Assembly (NCBI RefSeq): GCF_963966145.1
Contig: NC_091048.1
Coordinates: 28,086,001 to 28,150,000 of the forward strand
Direction: 5' to 3'
Source: Tenebrio molitor
Lineage: Eukaryota > Arthropoda > Insecta > Coleoptera > Tenebrionidae
DNA: 64,000 nucleotides
Positions 46,149-58,602 of this stretch are shown here, piece after piece; within the stretch, counting starts at the first letter, position 1, and each line of letters starts with the position of its first letter. The notes under the pieces were generated by a model that was given only the letters and a program-made list of their open reading frames with translations, did no database searches and was not told where the DNA came from. A program made the position numbers and the translations under genes.

Positions 46149-46525
46149 TTTTCAACTCACCACCTTCAAAATGACATTTCGCGACCACAACGGTTAACCG
46201 CGAACGTAGATTTCGCGCACTAGTGCTTCAAAATCCAAAATCTGATTTCTCGAATTTGGATGTTGAAAATTTCGAAAGAGTGAAAATAAATCGCTATTAA
46301 TTCGATTGACATTTTGTCAAGCGCATGGACAAGCGCCATCTATTCACAAAGGGTACATGATAAATCAGACGTGATGTTCGTTTGTACAAACTTCGATGCG
46401 CGAAGACGTATTCGGCACATTCGCGCAAATGAAGGACTCGCTCCTTCGTCGCTCGTGTCTCAAATAATGCGCTCATGCGCGAAAAACATCTTCTCGCACT
46501 CGGTTCGTAAATATGTAACTATTAT
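46149..46525 (+). repeat. Dispersed repeat B, long copy 1
   Basis: Matches 57110-57455. Landmarks: CTTCAAAATGACATTTCGCG, AACCGCGAACGTAGATTTCG, CAAGCGCCATCT, CACAAAGGGTACA, ATTCGGCACATTCGCGC, GCTCGCTCCTTCGTCGCTCG, then GCTCATGC and TCTTCTCGCA. No protein is conserved between copies. Terminal repeats are not evident, so the class (SINE, MITE or other) is unknown. Confidence 0.8.
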
Positions 46526-49478
46526 ATGACAAGGGACTGAAGTGTGCATCTTTTCATCTCCTGTGAAAGTTTATCGCACAAACGCAGCGAAGGTAATAAT
46601 TACAAAAGGGACGACACTGTACTCCCGTGGTATACATGCTGTTTTAATCATTTTTTATTTCATATTAATTTAATCATTTAAAAACGTAATGGAATTTGTG
46701 CAAATAGACACAGCAAGCAAAACAGAGCACACTAGATTTTTCTTCTTGGTCGTAACGTGTAGAACTGTCAACGTGACATTATTTAATATAATCACAAGAA
46801 ATACATTTTGGTATCCAATTGTTTTTTTTTTTATATCGTGTTTGTCAAGGATAATTTTAATTTTTTTGTCCTTACACTACTTTATTTTTTAAATATCGCG
46901 TCAAGGTAACAATTTGACCATCAAAAATTAACCTAGTTCGCTGTGTTTTTACTTCCGAGGGACTAAAAGAGCTACTTCGCCCTGTCTTTTGAGTAACTAC
47001 GAGTATAATAATGCTTCACATAGAAATCGTGCAGCAACTATTTTATGTAAACTACTTGGCAATAAGGAGAAATTGTCGAAGGTAAAATAACAAGACCTAA
47101 TTTTTTATCGCATAAATTTTTCAATTTTACGAAAACTTTTTGCTTTGACAATTTTACGAGTTGAATTTGGGCATTTTTATTCTGGTGTGGGAATTAATCT
47201 ATAAAAAATGTCCGATCTAAAATGTGAGTATCGAGCTGTATGCTCTTCATTCCACAAATAATTTATTTAAAGAAAGAAATAATATGGAATAATACTTTCT
47301 TTTTCAACAACTACGTATCTATTTTTGACACAAAAGAAATTATACAGTTTCTGTTGGATGTCATCATCATTTTGACCTACTTTGCTTTCAAATAATTGTC
47401 TAGGTTTCGAAACCAGTGATAATTTGATGGAGCCAAGTCTGGAGAATACGAAAGATAAGCTATTATTTTTCATCTAAACTCCTTTTTGACTTTTTATGAT
47501 TAATTTGCGCCCAGTATATCTATCAGACTTCATAATTGTAAATCCGAAAATGTACAGGATGATCCATTACTTCTCATTCGGTTGCTACGTTTCTTTGTAA
47601 ATCCTTCAGTTCCCTAGTTCTAAAATCTCTATAGCTGTAGCAATTCTGACCATTATATGCCATCATAATGGCGACATATGTTTTCAGATAAAGCTCTTGT
47701 TTTGACTGTGACGATAATGTATGCGCGCGGTTAATCCATTGCCTCAGGCGTGTAAAGACGAAATTCAAGAATTTAACTCCTTCATAGCAAATTTATTTCT
47801 GTCAGAACTATCTTCTAGTCTTCCAGGTCTCATTTTCAGATCTATAACTGTCGTATCAAAATGTTGCTTTCCTGACAGAATTCTCAAACCAAAACAATAC
47901 GTGGCAGCTCCGTTGCACTTAAAAGTTAACAAATCCGAATGACAATCAAATGCACTTTATGTTTGTGTTTAAATTATAATCTCATGCCCCTCCCTAACAG
48001 CTGTGATGACTGATGCACTTAGCAAACATACTTAATCTTATTGGCTTAATGAAAAGAACAACGGCTTGATTGTAGAAGAAGCAAATTTCAAAGCAAATGT
48101 TCCACGAGCTAGTCCAATCAAAGATTCGTCTTCGATCGGCAATCAAGATTCGGACGAAGTGGTAGGAACGTAAAGTTAAAAACTGGAGCAAGACGCAATT
48201 TAAAATTGTTGATCTTCATGGTCCGCAAGATGTAATGAAGACAATTTCAATAAAACTGTGAAGAATTACAGTTCATTTCCTCGCCTTGTTTCACTTCATT
48301 AAAAATTAAGATGTAAATCATAATTACTTAGTCCATCTGTTGGCTCTTTCTTGTAAAAACAGAACTAGTGGTAGTACCAGATGATGGTGCGTTGCCCTTG
48401 AAGTTCCTTTTGACACTCGGGATTTTTTTTCTCTCTTTATTTGTTCTCGATTTCTCTGTGACACAATGACGATGTCGTGAAATTTTTGTCTCAGTTCCCT
48501 CGATTGAGACCCGAAATCGTTGTTGGCACGTGGAAAATAAGTGTCCGTAATTTTCCCCCATCGCTCTAGACCTTGACGTATCGATCGTATCTTTTGATTA
48601 TTATTTTCGAAACGTTTTGTGGACCAATTCGTAGCCGACCATTGTTCGCCGGTTTAATAACGGCACCTGCCACTACATTCAATTTTGCCGTTCTGTTATT
48701 AGATAATTATCTTTAATTTGATTTGCCATAAGTAATAATTTATTACGACTATCTCCATTGTTCACCGTCACAATACTCGATAACTTACTGTAAACAGTTC
48801 TTATAAAAATTGATTGCAAATACTATCTAATACAATCGCAACAATAAATCGGTAACCATTTTTCGATTCTAATTAAACTAAGTATAGCCTGTCTTTTCCA
48901 TTGTGGTTGGCGAATTTGTAAAACACCATTGTGTGCACAAACTAACAACATTTTGCAACTCATTGACATTTCGGTGTTTGTTTTTTTTCTTCTCGACGGT
49001 ACCAAAATTCCTTCAACTCCGTCGTTCCTTTTTCTCACTTTTTATCCGCACTCCACGTTCGGTGTTTTTGCAATAATTGTTCTACTTTTAGTGGCGTCGT
49101 AAAAACAAATTGGACTGCGTTTAAACGCGTTTACAATTACAGATTTGGCAATTTTCGACGGACCACTGTGCGAATAAAATGTTACGAGTCGTGTGAATAT
49201 CGGCAGTTTCTTTTGTAGACGTAAATTTAGACTATAAAGTCGAGTTACGTATTTTATGTCTGCGTTGTGGTCTCGTTTTATTGTGGGACTAATGCGCCTG
49301 TTGAAAGTGCCACAAGGTTTAACAGGACGAGACGGTCCGGAGATGTCCTTTTTGACTCGTTCGTATTCACATCCGTCGTCGGACGCTTCTGCATCAAAGC
49401 AGACATTTCTCCTCGAGATTCTAATTTCGCCGAATAATAAATGAACTTCTATAATTATATATAAGTATATTATATATA
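46526..49478. other. AT-rich non-coding DNA
   Basis: Short open frames (for example 47574-47768 - and 47721-47942 +) are not recognised. TGTACAGGATGATCC at about 47552 resembles a transposon end but has no partner that I can find. 48600-49440 is unique-looking DNA. Confidence 0.4.
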
Positions 49479-49867
49479 CAGGGTGTTATTAAAAGTTGTA
49501 CAGATATTTTAATCACGAGCTACTGGCTTCATGTAGAACTCGGAAAAAATATTTAAAAAATTCTATGTCCAAAAATAAAATGACATTTATTTTTTGAGCT
49601 ACAATTTTTTCAAATTGCTTTTAGTTTTCTACGTTGTTCTACAACCTCTTAGGTAAAATTTCGGCACATTTTAAAAATACACCCTGTATATCATGTTTTA
49701 TAAAATGTACGCTAATGCGAAGTAACCAATAGGAAATATGCTTTAAAACAAGGAAACCGCATTTGGTGTACGTTTTATAAAATATGATATACAGGGTGTA
49801 TTTTTAAAATGTGCCGAAGCCAGTAGCTCGTGGTTATAATATCTGTACAACTTTCAATAACACCCTG
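49479..49867. mobile_element. Foldback element, copy 2 with right-arm deletion
   Basis: Same family as 39702-40208, flanked by TA at 49477-49478 and 49868-49869. The left arm is complete (CAGGGTGTTATTAAAAGTTG onward). The right arm jumps from GTGCCGAA straight to GCCAGTAGCTCG, removing what corresponds to about 132 bp of copy 1. The central spacer is the reverse complement of that in copy 1, so the element is inserted in the opposite orientation. Inner ends ACACCCTGTATATC and GATATACAGGGTGT are intact. Confidence 0.88.
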
Positions 49868-49869
49868 TA

Positions 49870-51798
49870 TATATTTGCATTTCATTTAAAATACGCTGCA
49901 GTTCATCTTAATCTCGTTTGTTTTACGGCTGTTGCAGCAAGAGTGTCGTCGTGTGGGGGGGCGCCCCGTCCTGTCCAAAAATTCAACAGTTCGCGATTGG
50001 CGCGGCGTTTAATTGATCGAAAAAATCCATCGTTCGGGAGGACGAACAACAAATCGCACTTAGTCGTGATGAACCGTGAAAAAATTGCACTCGCCGCCAC
50101 CCGTCATTTTTTATTCAGATCGTGTGTGTTTTTTTCGCCGCCCCCGTTTACATAATGCATCCATCCAGTCTACCTGTATCGGTTTCGTGGAAGTCGTTTT
50201 ATGTATTTTGTGAATTTTTATCGTTCGCGCATCCTCTGCGAAATGAGTTTTGCACTCCCTTTTACCGGCGAAGTTGTGCTCCGTAACTACTTTTATAATG
50301 TATATGGAACTCATAAAACTTCGTTTGCTTTACATTGTTCAATTTAACTTTAAAACTCCGAGCAAAAAGATGAAATTATTTTGAAACAAATGGAATTTAC
50401 CGAGAACAATTCGAATTGAATGGAATTTGCAAGTTTCAGGAGCCCGAATGCGTTCTGTGATTACCGTTCCGTCTCTTCCTTTTTCCCGGGACGCTATATT
50501 TTCCCTCTTAATTCGCCGCCCCCGGCACGAGGGGGTGGGGGCGGGGTGAAAATCGGCCGCGCCTCGACTCCGTCCGAATTAAAATAATGACTCATCGAGA
50601 ATTGGCTTGATGCAATGTTAAAAATGTTAATTCAACGACACAAAGTGGATTAATTTAACAATTGCCTTAGTTAAAGGGTTAAAAGATGCAATAAAGGTTG
50701 GCCGGGCTGTAATTTTAAACTCATGAATACGCCTCCGGGGGACGGATCCACGTCGACGGCGGCGGCGGCGGCGGCGACCGTCTCTTTCCAGCGCGGAACG
50801 ATACACTCGGAAAATTCGCCTTATCCCTTCTGAAATCCAATTATGACTTGATTTATTACTAATGCTTTGGAAGCCGGGCGGTGTGGTACATTTACTATTC
50901 AATTTAAACGGCCCGCCCCCGCCGAACTCGGAGTTATCGCCGAAATTATTCCCGATTCGGAATTGATTTGCGCGACGGGCGCGAAACTGCCCCCGGGGAG
51001 GCGACAGGGAAAAATTCAGACGGACGGCTTGCACCGCCGCCCCCGAACGCGCAAAAACGAAAAAACTGCAACAGACGCTTTAGTGAAGATATGTGAGCCG
51101 GGAGAGGCTTTTACCGAGTGCGGAATTGCACACTAACAAATTTACTCGGACGGTTTGGATGGTGTACTATTTCGAAATGAAGAATTCTACTTCGTCCGTA
51201 CCAGGTTGCAACTTAAAAATGCATTTTCAAAGTCTCCACTTCCAACTATTTTTCTCACTCTCTTCGATATTAATTTATCAGTGTGCTTTCTTCACTCCCA
51301 CCTCTGTTTAATTCATTTTACATACATACATTTACTATCGAGTAATATGACTATTACTCGCAGCTGTGAGTGTGACTCATACTCCACTATACGTCGTAGA
51401 AAAAGTATCGCGTTCACTCGCGTGTAATGGCCTACGGCTCGTGCCGCATACTTCATCTTTGTGGGTATTCGCAATTACACGCTCGTCGAATAAATTAGCG
51501 ATTGATGGATGTTTACATTGATTATTTGATTAGATGTATATTGGCTGCCTTCCAAAACCGTAATTTATGATCCTTAAATATTAAATGAGAAATTCTCTAA
51601 TATTGTGAAGTTTTTCGAAACAATTTATGAAAATCTATGATTTATGACTCCTGTGTTATTTGTTGATGATCAATAATTCATTTGCAGCGGTAAAATAATG
51701 TCTTCAGCATGCTAAGAACTCTCGAACGGTATATTATTTTATTATGATTGTTTCTTAGTAGCTATCAAAAATAGTACTACTGATTTTCACCAAATGTA
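49870..51798. other. Non-coding DNA with CpG-rich blocks
   Basis: CpG-rich at 49940-50060, 50500-50580, 50740-50800 and 50880-51080, including (CGG)6 at 50757-50776. Open frames on both strands at 50627-51136 lack motifs. Nothing recognised in 51140-51798. Confidence 0.4.
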
Positions 51799-52087
51799 CA
51801 GCGTGATCAACGACTGAGTCTGTTGGCAATGAAACAATGAAAAATATTGGTGTTTTTCTGTTTCGTAATTGGCACTGACCGGATGTTTTAACTTGACACC
51901 ACATTACAAAAAAATTTGGTTATGTCGGGTTATGCTATTACAAAAATGACCCTTTGATGGTAAACGTCAAATTCGCCTGTCAACTCTGTCAAAGCTGACA
52001 ACCGGAAATGCGTTTAGATTACAGTGGTACCAAAATCATTCAAATTTTCATCGTTACCAACAGATTCAGTCATTCTTGATCACGTTG
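51799..52087. mobile_element. TA-flanked MITE, 289 bp
   Basis: Left end CAGCGTGATCAACGACTGAG then TCTGTTGG; right end read inward CAACGTGATCAAGAATGACT then GAATCTGTTGG. These are terminal inverted repeats of about 36 bp with a small indel, flanked by TA at 51797-51798 and 52088-52089. The centre has no ORF. A Tc1/mariner-type target is implied. Confidence 0.85.
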
Positions 52088-52089
52088 TA

Positions 52090-53600
52090 TATTTAGTCTG
52101 GTGGAATTACGCAAAATCTTTTTTTTATCCGAAAGTGTGCCACGAAAGCTTTTTGCGTAGAATTTTGGTTAGGTACTGATTGATTTTGACACGATTCTGC
52201 CAGCTGACAGTTTTTTTGAGGTAAACTTCTGCACGGTAACAGTGCTTGGGTTGTCAAACAAAAAATCGTCGAGAGAAAAAGGCTCGAATGTAATTCGACC
52301 AGATAATTTTGGGACTCGGGATTAAATAACACAAAATATTTGTTTTGTTTTAAAGTATTTATTTTATCACTCGTTGAACAGGCGGTACTGCTGTAGTAAA
52401 TGATCAACACATGTATTTGTCGCTCTAAAAAAACAGTACGTTTTTATCGACGTCAAACATGTCGTTTCAATTGACTACTTATTATAGAGGAACAAAATTA
52501 TCTCAAAAACAGACGGTATTATGACAACGTGTGACCACCTGAAACTAGTACTTGAGATACTCCTGTTCTATTTGCGGTGTAAAAGTATCTGCAGTGAACA
52601 AAAACTTCCGTATAATAATTCACGTCAGTACTCAAGTTATTCTGACAAGTACCACAAATATATCCAGTACTTATCTAACTACAACTTGACGTTGTTCAAC
52701 ATTTACGTTGATTTGATCGAAGAACCTGTGACTTTACCATTGCTGCTAGTTGGTTCCTCCAACGAGTACCCCGGGTGGTACTTCCATATCTGGGTCGAGT
52801 TCATTTTCGCTCACCCCGACCGATGCACCCTCTCTGTGGATTTGTTGGAAACCTCCGGTGGTACTTGATCATCACATTCCCGTCGATCGGCCACTTTTCT
52901 GTTATTGCTCTCGATAAATCTGGCTGGGAGCGGCGTCGATCGCGCCCCGTTTGTCACAGTCCGAGTCACCCCGTAATTTCGATGTTTAATAATAAAACAA
53001 CAGACGAACGAATATAAATCACGGCGATTCTAATGTATGTAATCATGTAAATTCCCGTCCTCCAGTTCATCCATCATGTGAAGCGTGACTCTCGGACAAA
53101 TTGCCGTGTGTACGGTCCGCCGGCGGAACGCGACGACGACACTCTTCGACGATGTCAGCGCCCCCGACGATCCAGATGGATTCTCCTTCGGCTTGCGGGA
53201 ATCGGGAAGCGTAATTTTTTCCGCGCAAGGGTTGTTGTTGCATCATACCGTCGAATAAATATCGCATAATTAAAATTCATGGCGACATAAATATAAATAA
53301 ATGGATTAAATGGAGACACAAAGTCAACGTAATTAAAAGTGTAATGAATATTAATGGGGCCCCGTCGCGTAAAAGAACGCAAATATCTCGACAGGTTTTC
53401 GCCGGGGACGGTTTGGCGAGGGCCGCTCTTTTCGGGGGTGGAAGGTGTCGACCCCCGGTCCTGCACCGGACTTTCCGACCCCACCGTGGGACAAATTGGG
53501 GGTTAAAATCCGAATAACTGCGACCTCGTGCTCTTCCGGTGGATGTTTCCTTTGATGTGCGTTTTTTGAAATGAATTTCATCTGGAGGGAAGCAATCAGC
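52090..53600. other. Non-coding DNA
   Basis: AT-rich to 52740, mixed after. A 115-codon plus frame from an ATG at 52521 (EYPGWYFHIWVEFIFAHPDR near the end) is balanced in composition but matches nothing I know. 52900-53560 has CpG-rich patches with both-strand open frames. Confidence 0.35.
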
Positions 53601-53749
53601 AGATTAGATTTTTGATCAGATGCGTTTGGTGAATCGAGATCTTATTTTTGTTGTTCAAAAATTACGCTTTTTCTGAGTCACAGAAATGGAAGTTTTAAAA
53701 AACTGCGATTTTAAATCACGCATTTCGTCTGTTGACACTAAAAGAAATC

Positions 53750-54353
53750 ACGTGATGGTGACTATGAGGTGAATGTTTCATTAATTTTATTTCTGACACC
53801 TCTAGTAAACCTTTAGATGACAGTAATGATATCCAACTCCATAAACTACACTTTTCAAAGACTTTTGGAAGACAGTCTGATTGCCTACCAAAGCAACAGA
53901 TTTAAAATTCCATCTTTTTCCCAGCACTTCTAGATTGCTTAGCTTTGACTGCTGTCGTTTGGAGACCCCTTTAGAAGAACCTTCTTTTTATTTTTACTGT
54001 TTCCTTGCATCGTTCAACGCTTTGTTGCCATCTGCTAAATCATGAGACATCCAAAAACAACAACTTTTCCAGATGCTCAAACGATTGTCGAAGATGTTGT
54101 CAGTATCAGTTATGGCAACGTCTGTCGTACTTGTTGTAATTCTGTGTGACTCAGTTACCTTTTTCGATAAGAGGCTCCGTTCTTCTGTCACGACAGAAAC
54201 TGGTTTTTCTTCACGTAAATTGTCGCTTGGTGAGAGCCTCATAAATTGTAATTCATTGTCCCAATTGAAAACAGTTCTTTCAGAAAGTGCTTCGTCACCA
54301 AAAGTAAACTCAAATTTACGATAAACCCCAGCTCGTCGAGTGCATTTCCACAA
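53750..54353 (-). pseudogene. Mariner transposase relic (N-terminal half)
   Basis: The minus strand is open for about 119 codons (54353-53994) and is recognisably mariner: FGDEALSERTVFNWDNELQF fits the first helix-turn-helix region (x-E-A-L-S-x-x-T-V-x-x-W), KPVSVVTEERSLLSKKVTE fits R-P-x-x-V-V-T-x-E, HRIT follows, and IWKSCCFWMSHDLADGNKA fits V-R-K-x-C-x-R-W-x-P-H-x-L-T-x-x-Q-K. Many consensus residues are replaced. Beyond the stop at 53994, similarity seems to fade out with frameshifts toward 53750 (QQSKLSNLEVLGKRW). The catalytic DD34D block is not found and no inverted ends are visible. The normal protein binds the element's ends and catalyses cut-and-paste transposition. Confidence 0.72.
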
Positions 54354-54359
54354 TGCAAC

Positions 54360-57109
54360 AAAACTGCACGCAAAACGGTGATATTTATTGTAATCAAATT
54401 TTAACTGTTAATGCATAAAACAACGACCATTGATTTCATGGCATTCAGAAACTTTCGGTGCGATCTACCAAAGTTTTCAACGTTTTGAAAACCAAAGAAA
54501 GATCTTTTGTCTTCTTGATCCTTTTCAAGTCGCTGTGTGAAAAGTGCAAACAGGCATTTCGAAGTGGCGCAGTGCGATGGAGCCCAATCTTGTTGAACCT
54601 CGACCGTTGAGATTTTTCTGGTTACGTTGAATCAATTTGAGCGGAAACGTGAACGCCCAAGATTTCTTCTATTTCGAAATGTCGACCGACCACGTGTACT
54701 CATTAATTTTAATAAATTGTTGTACCAGTTTTACGTTGACGAAATAGTTGGAAACGTTTAAAATCAGTCTTAACTGTAAATTAAATTTATGGACGCATTT
54801 ATCACAATTATGGCCGAATGCTGTTCGTAACTGTGTCGACTAAATTTAACTATATAACGAAAGTGGAATCGGTTTTTGTTTTACAGATTATAAATCATCG
54901 GCTAACGCACCATTTTACATATAATTTCACAGATAGCGTCATTATACCCGCACAATTTTATTGCTGCAAATTGACCGTCAAACGGCACATTTTTCTTCCT
55001 CTCGGCTATTTACAGCGCTGTCAAAGGTTAAATACTTGAAATAGTTCTAAAGTGTAAATTATGCGGAATTCGAACGAAAGTGAAATAAAGAATGCTGAAT
55101 ATTAAAGACCCGCATCCATCACGGCCACGAATGCTTTCTTGTTTTTATGTTTATTTAGACGCTACGTCATTTGGACGTAGCGCAGCGTAACGTGACGTAC
55201 CGTACGTCCCGGAAAGGACCGTTCGCTTTCACCTTCGGTTGTAGTTGAGGTTGTTCAAGGTCGGCGCGGTTGTAAACGCCAATTATCCGTCGATAAATTA
55301 CGTTTATTGTTGGAAATTTTAATTCGATTTCTAACGAGTGCGATTTTCCTTTGACGGAACTCGCGGAGTAGATTTTGAGAGGCGCTGGTTGAAAGCTCCG
55401 CCAAGGCGGAAAATAAAAGCCGAGGGAGAACGAACGGTCGATAGAGGAGGGCTCTGTATAATTGAAATAAACATGACAGTATTTCAAAGCAGCTCAAATC
55501 TAATTAAGAATTTCAGATTATTTCATGAAAATAAATTGTATTCTTAATATTCCCGCTTTTCATACTAAATTTATTTTACACAAGCTCGGAAACTGTTCTC
55601 CCTGATAGGTCTTTTTGCGAACTTTCTTTGATGGCCAATTACGATGATTAAAAAGTTGGGGTTGGAGTTTGAAAAAGTAATAAACTCTTTCAAGGTTCGC
55701 CGATATCGGGGGCGCCTCTCCCCCAGCCGCCCCCGCGTGTGTTTTTTTTTGTAATTATTCGCCGCCGCCGATCGATGCGCGGAGAGGCCGTCGAGTGTTT
55801 GATCAGTTGCATCTCTGGAAATCCGCGCGCGCGTTAATTGGAGTGGAGTTTTTTTTCCGGTGGCGACGTTTCGGAATAATCGCGTCGCGCAACATGGCTG
55901 AACAAACAGAAAGCCATTTCCTCGAGCAAATTATTTGCAGGCAATCCATATTATTCTAACCTCGATCTGGTAGCTGAAATGTACATTACATAAACTCCAT
56001 TAAACGGCTCGACTTGCCCCGGAATTAGGTACGTGGCGGAATTGCAAGTTCGGCGGCGGCGGCGGCGGGTGCAATTCCTCCAACCCGTGCGCGCACATCC
56101 ACACACGCTAATTCGATCTGATTATTCATTCATCGGGCGAAATTTCCACAGGAAAACAGAAACGGTGGCGGTGCGCTGGCGCACCTCCCTAATTTCAATT
56201 TACAATATTAAGATCTCGAGCGGAAGTTCGTTGCCGAATTTCCAAGTGGATTAACGTGTGCGGTCGCCTCCGAACTTCCGCCCCCCGGCCCGGAAAAATC
56301 CGGGGCCCGGTCCAGGACCGGAGCGGACTTTTCGAGCCCGCGGGCCCCCCCAACACCGCGATTAAAACAAACAAGCCGCGGCGGCTACTTTCGCTGCTGC
56401 AGCGTGGGATACTTAATTAGAAATTTACCGTTAATTGCTTATTTATTATTTATGGCTAGATTTGTACGGTTAATGGGTGACGCGATGCCATATGGTCGGA
56501 GGACTTTTTTGAGGCCGTGTTACACGTTCGTCGTTGTGCGAATGCCGCTCGATAATTAATTGAATCGTTCGCGGTTGACGTGATCCGATGGTGCGGAAAA
56601 GTAGACGGGACCTGCTAATGGGACTGCACCGGCCGTAATCCTCCATGGCCGCCATAACCATTGTAACGTGCAGGCAAATGCCGTTCCACTACAGATTAAG
56701 TCTAATTGCTCGAGTGCTGCGCGATCGAGAAAATTCCAGTGGAAACGGAGAAAAAACAATAATGGCGGAGGTGGTAACTTGAGGTAACCGTGGTTTGCGT
56801 TGTTTAATGGCAGCAACAATGTGTGTTGCATAAGCGACAGCCAGAAAACAGCATTGCGAGAGAGTAAGGTTAGGAAGCCGTTTCGCGTACGCGTATTCAA
56901 GTTACGACAAGAATCCAACGAAAAACTTACAAATTATCGTCAAAAGCAATCGTTGGGAGCAAGATTGTATGAAATTTGTACCAACTAAAACTAATTGCAC
57001 TGAAGTCTTGGAATTACGTAACCTTAGATGTCACAATTAAGCGCCGCGATTGTAGAAGACATGCGGTTTCATCTGGGAAGCTCCAACTTTCGCGTTTCGA
57101 AAAAGTAGG
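54360..57109. other. Non-coding DNA
   Basis: AT-rich to about 55140; CpG-rich blocks at 55700-55900, 56040-56090 with (CGG)6 at 56051-56068, and 56240-56400. No recognised gene. A hairpin is listed separately at 55160. Confidence 0.4.
55160..55182. repeat. Perfect 9-bp hairpin with CRE-like stem
   Basis: CGCTACGTC (55160-55168) pairs with GACGTAGCG (55174-55182) around ATTTG. TACGTC/GACGTA and a further GTGACGTAC at about 55191 are ACGT-core words like those bound by bZIP proteins; that role is inference. Confidence 0.7.
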
Positions 57110-57455
57110 TTTTTTGAACTTACTACCTTCAAAATGACATTTCGCGACCGCAATAGTCAACCGCGAACGTAGATTTCGCGCACTAGTGTTTCAAAATCAT
57201 CCAAAAAGCCTTCGCCTTCTTGAGCCATTTCTCCAATTTGGATTGTTGACGATTGACACTTTGGCAATCGTATGGCCAAGCGCCATCTAGTCACAAAGGG
57301 TACACGACAAATCAGACATAATATTCGTTTCAAAAAATATTATAGGTATCAACTTCGATGCGTAAAGACGAATTCGGCACATTCGCGCTCGCTCCTTCGT
57401 CGCTCGTGCCTCAAATAATACGCTCATGCCCGAAAAATGTCTTCTCGCATAGTAT
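57110..57455 (+). repeat. Dispersed repeat B, long copy 2
   Basis: Same orientation and landmarks as 46149-46525, including CTTCAAAATGACATTTCGCG and GCTCGCTCCTTCGTCGCTCG. It has an insertion after TTTCAAAATC relative to copy 1 and lacks the GGTTCGTAAAT end seen in the other two copies. Confidence 0.8.
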
Positions 57456-58314
57456 TTTGCAGCAGAAAATTATCAATGATTACGCGAACGCGTTGTGACA
57501 GCTTGGGAATCGCGGCTGCGGTTTTATCGCTCTTCTGGGACAAAATCAAAAGGAAAACAAACAAGCGTCTTGCTTTAACCTTCCATCATCTGTCGATAGT
57601 ACTACTGTAGTAAATCATCGATAATTTTCACGACGGCTTTGACTCCAACTCCGCGCCTCGATTGGGTAGAATTTTCTGAAAATAACCCTCTTTCACTCCG
57701 ACTTATTGATTTGCCGGTAATGTTCGCCGCTGATAGAAACAGCCATTCCGCAAGCTTTATTCCACTTCTTTAACGAGATATTTGATAACAAACTGGAACA
57801 ATACTTTATACCTTCACTCGATGAAATGACGCAATAAACGTAATGTGCTAAAATTTGTGAAAGTTAAAAGTAATTCTTTTGGAACTCGTTTGACGATATT
57901 CAAATCGCCGGAGAGAAATTCGACAAGTTAAGTTCTCTCCTCGAAGATCGTTTTTCGAAAATTCACAAATCGACGCCTGACGGAACACGCTGTGATGCTT
58001 CGCGCATCGCCCACAGTTTGATACGGACCGGAAAGGGACGAAAATTTGCGATCACAGCTCGATCCAGATTCGCGTTTGTAAATTATGTCGACAGTTGTTG
58101 CAGGTTTAAACGACGCATTTCGATAAAGTTGCTGGCTTTTTACGCGACATTCGTAAAACAGGGCCGTTTTTATGGACCCGAGCCACGTGACATGTCATAA
58201 AATCTTGAAAATCGCCTCGACCGGAATGTTCTTCTCGGAACGGGAGGATCGAATCCATATTTCTACGTCGTCTGACGGTACCATGGGTAATGATGCGAGA
58301 AGTAAACAACAAAT
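57456..58314. other. Non-coding DNA
   Basis: No gene recognised. Confidence 0.4.
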
Positions 58315-58602
58315 TCATTGGTCTAGTTTCAACAGGATGGAACCGTGCAGCAACATGTTGCGGTACCAGTTTTGTAGCTTTCCTAGTTGAACTGGTGCAA
58401 CATCTCGGTAATAAATATGAGAATTTGATGATTTCGAGTCGTGACGATTAAAATCGTATTTGTGCTGTTGTTGGTTGTCGTGGTCGTCGTCCCATCTGAC
58501 GTCTGACGGCAGAAATCCCGCAAAATCGGAAAGTGGGTTAATGCAGTCGTGATTCGGTAAATAACGTGAAATTAGCGTACGGTGCGGCCAATTTAAATAC
58601 AT
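58315..58602 (-). CDS. Unrecognised 95-codon ORF
   Basis: An ATG at 58602 opens 95 codons ending TGA at 58315-58317. The product begins MYLNWPHRTLISRYLPNHDC, has a polar His/Asn/Gln-rich middle (DDDHDNQQQHKYDFNRHDSK) and ends NMLLHGSILLKLDQ. Composition is more protein-like than in neighbouring frames, but I recognise no domain, signal peptide or splice pattern. A 100-codon minus-strand frame overlaps its 5' end in another frame. Confidence 0.18.
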   Translation of the reverse strand: MYLNWPHRTLISRYLPNHDCINPLSDFAGFLPSDVRWDDDHDNQQQHKYDFNRHDSKSSNSHIYYRDVAPVQLGKLQNWYRNMLLHGSILLKLDQ

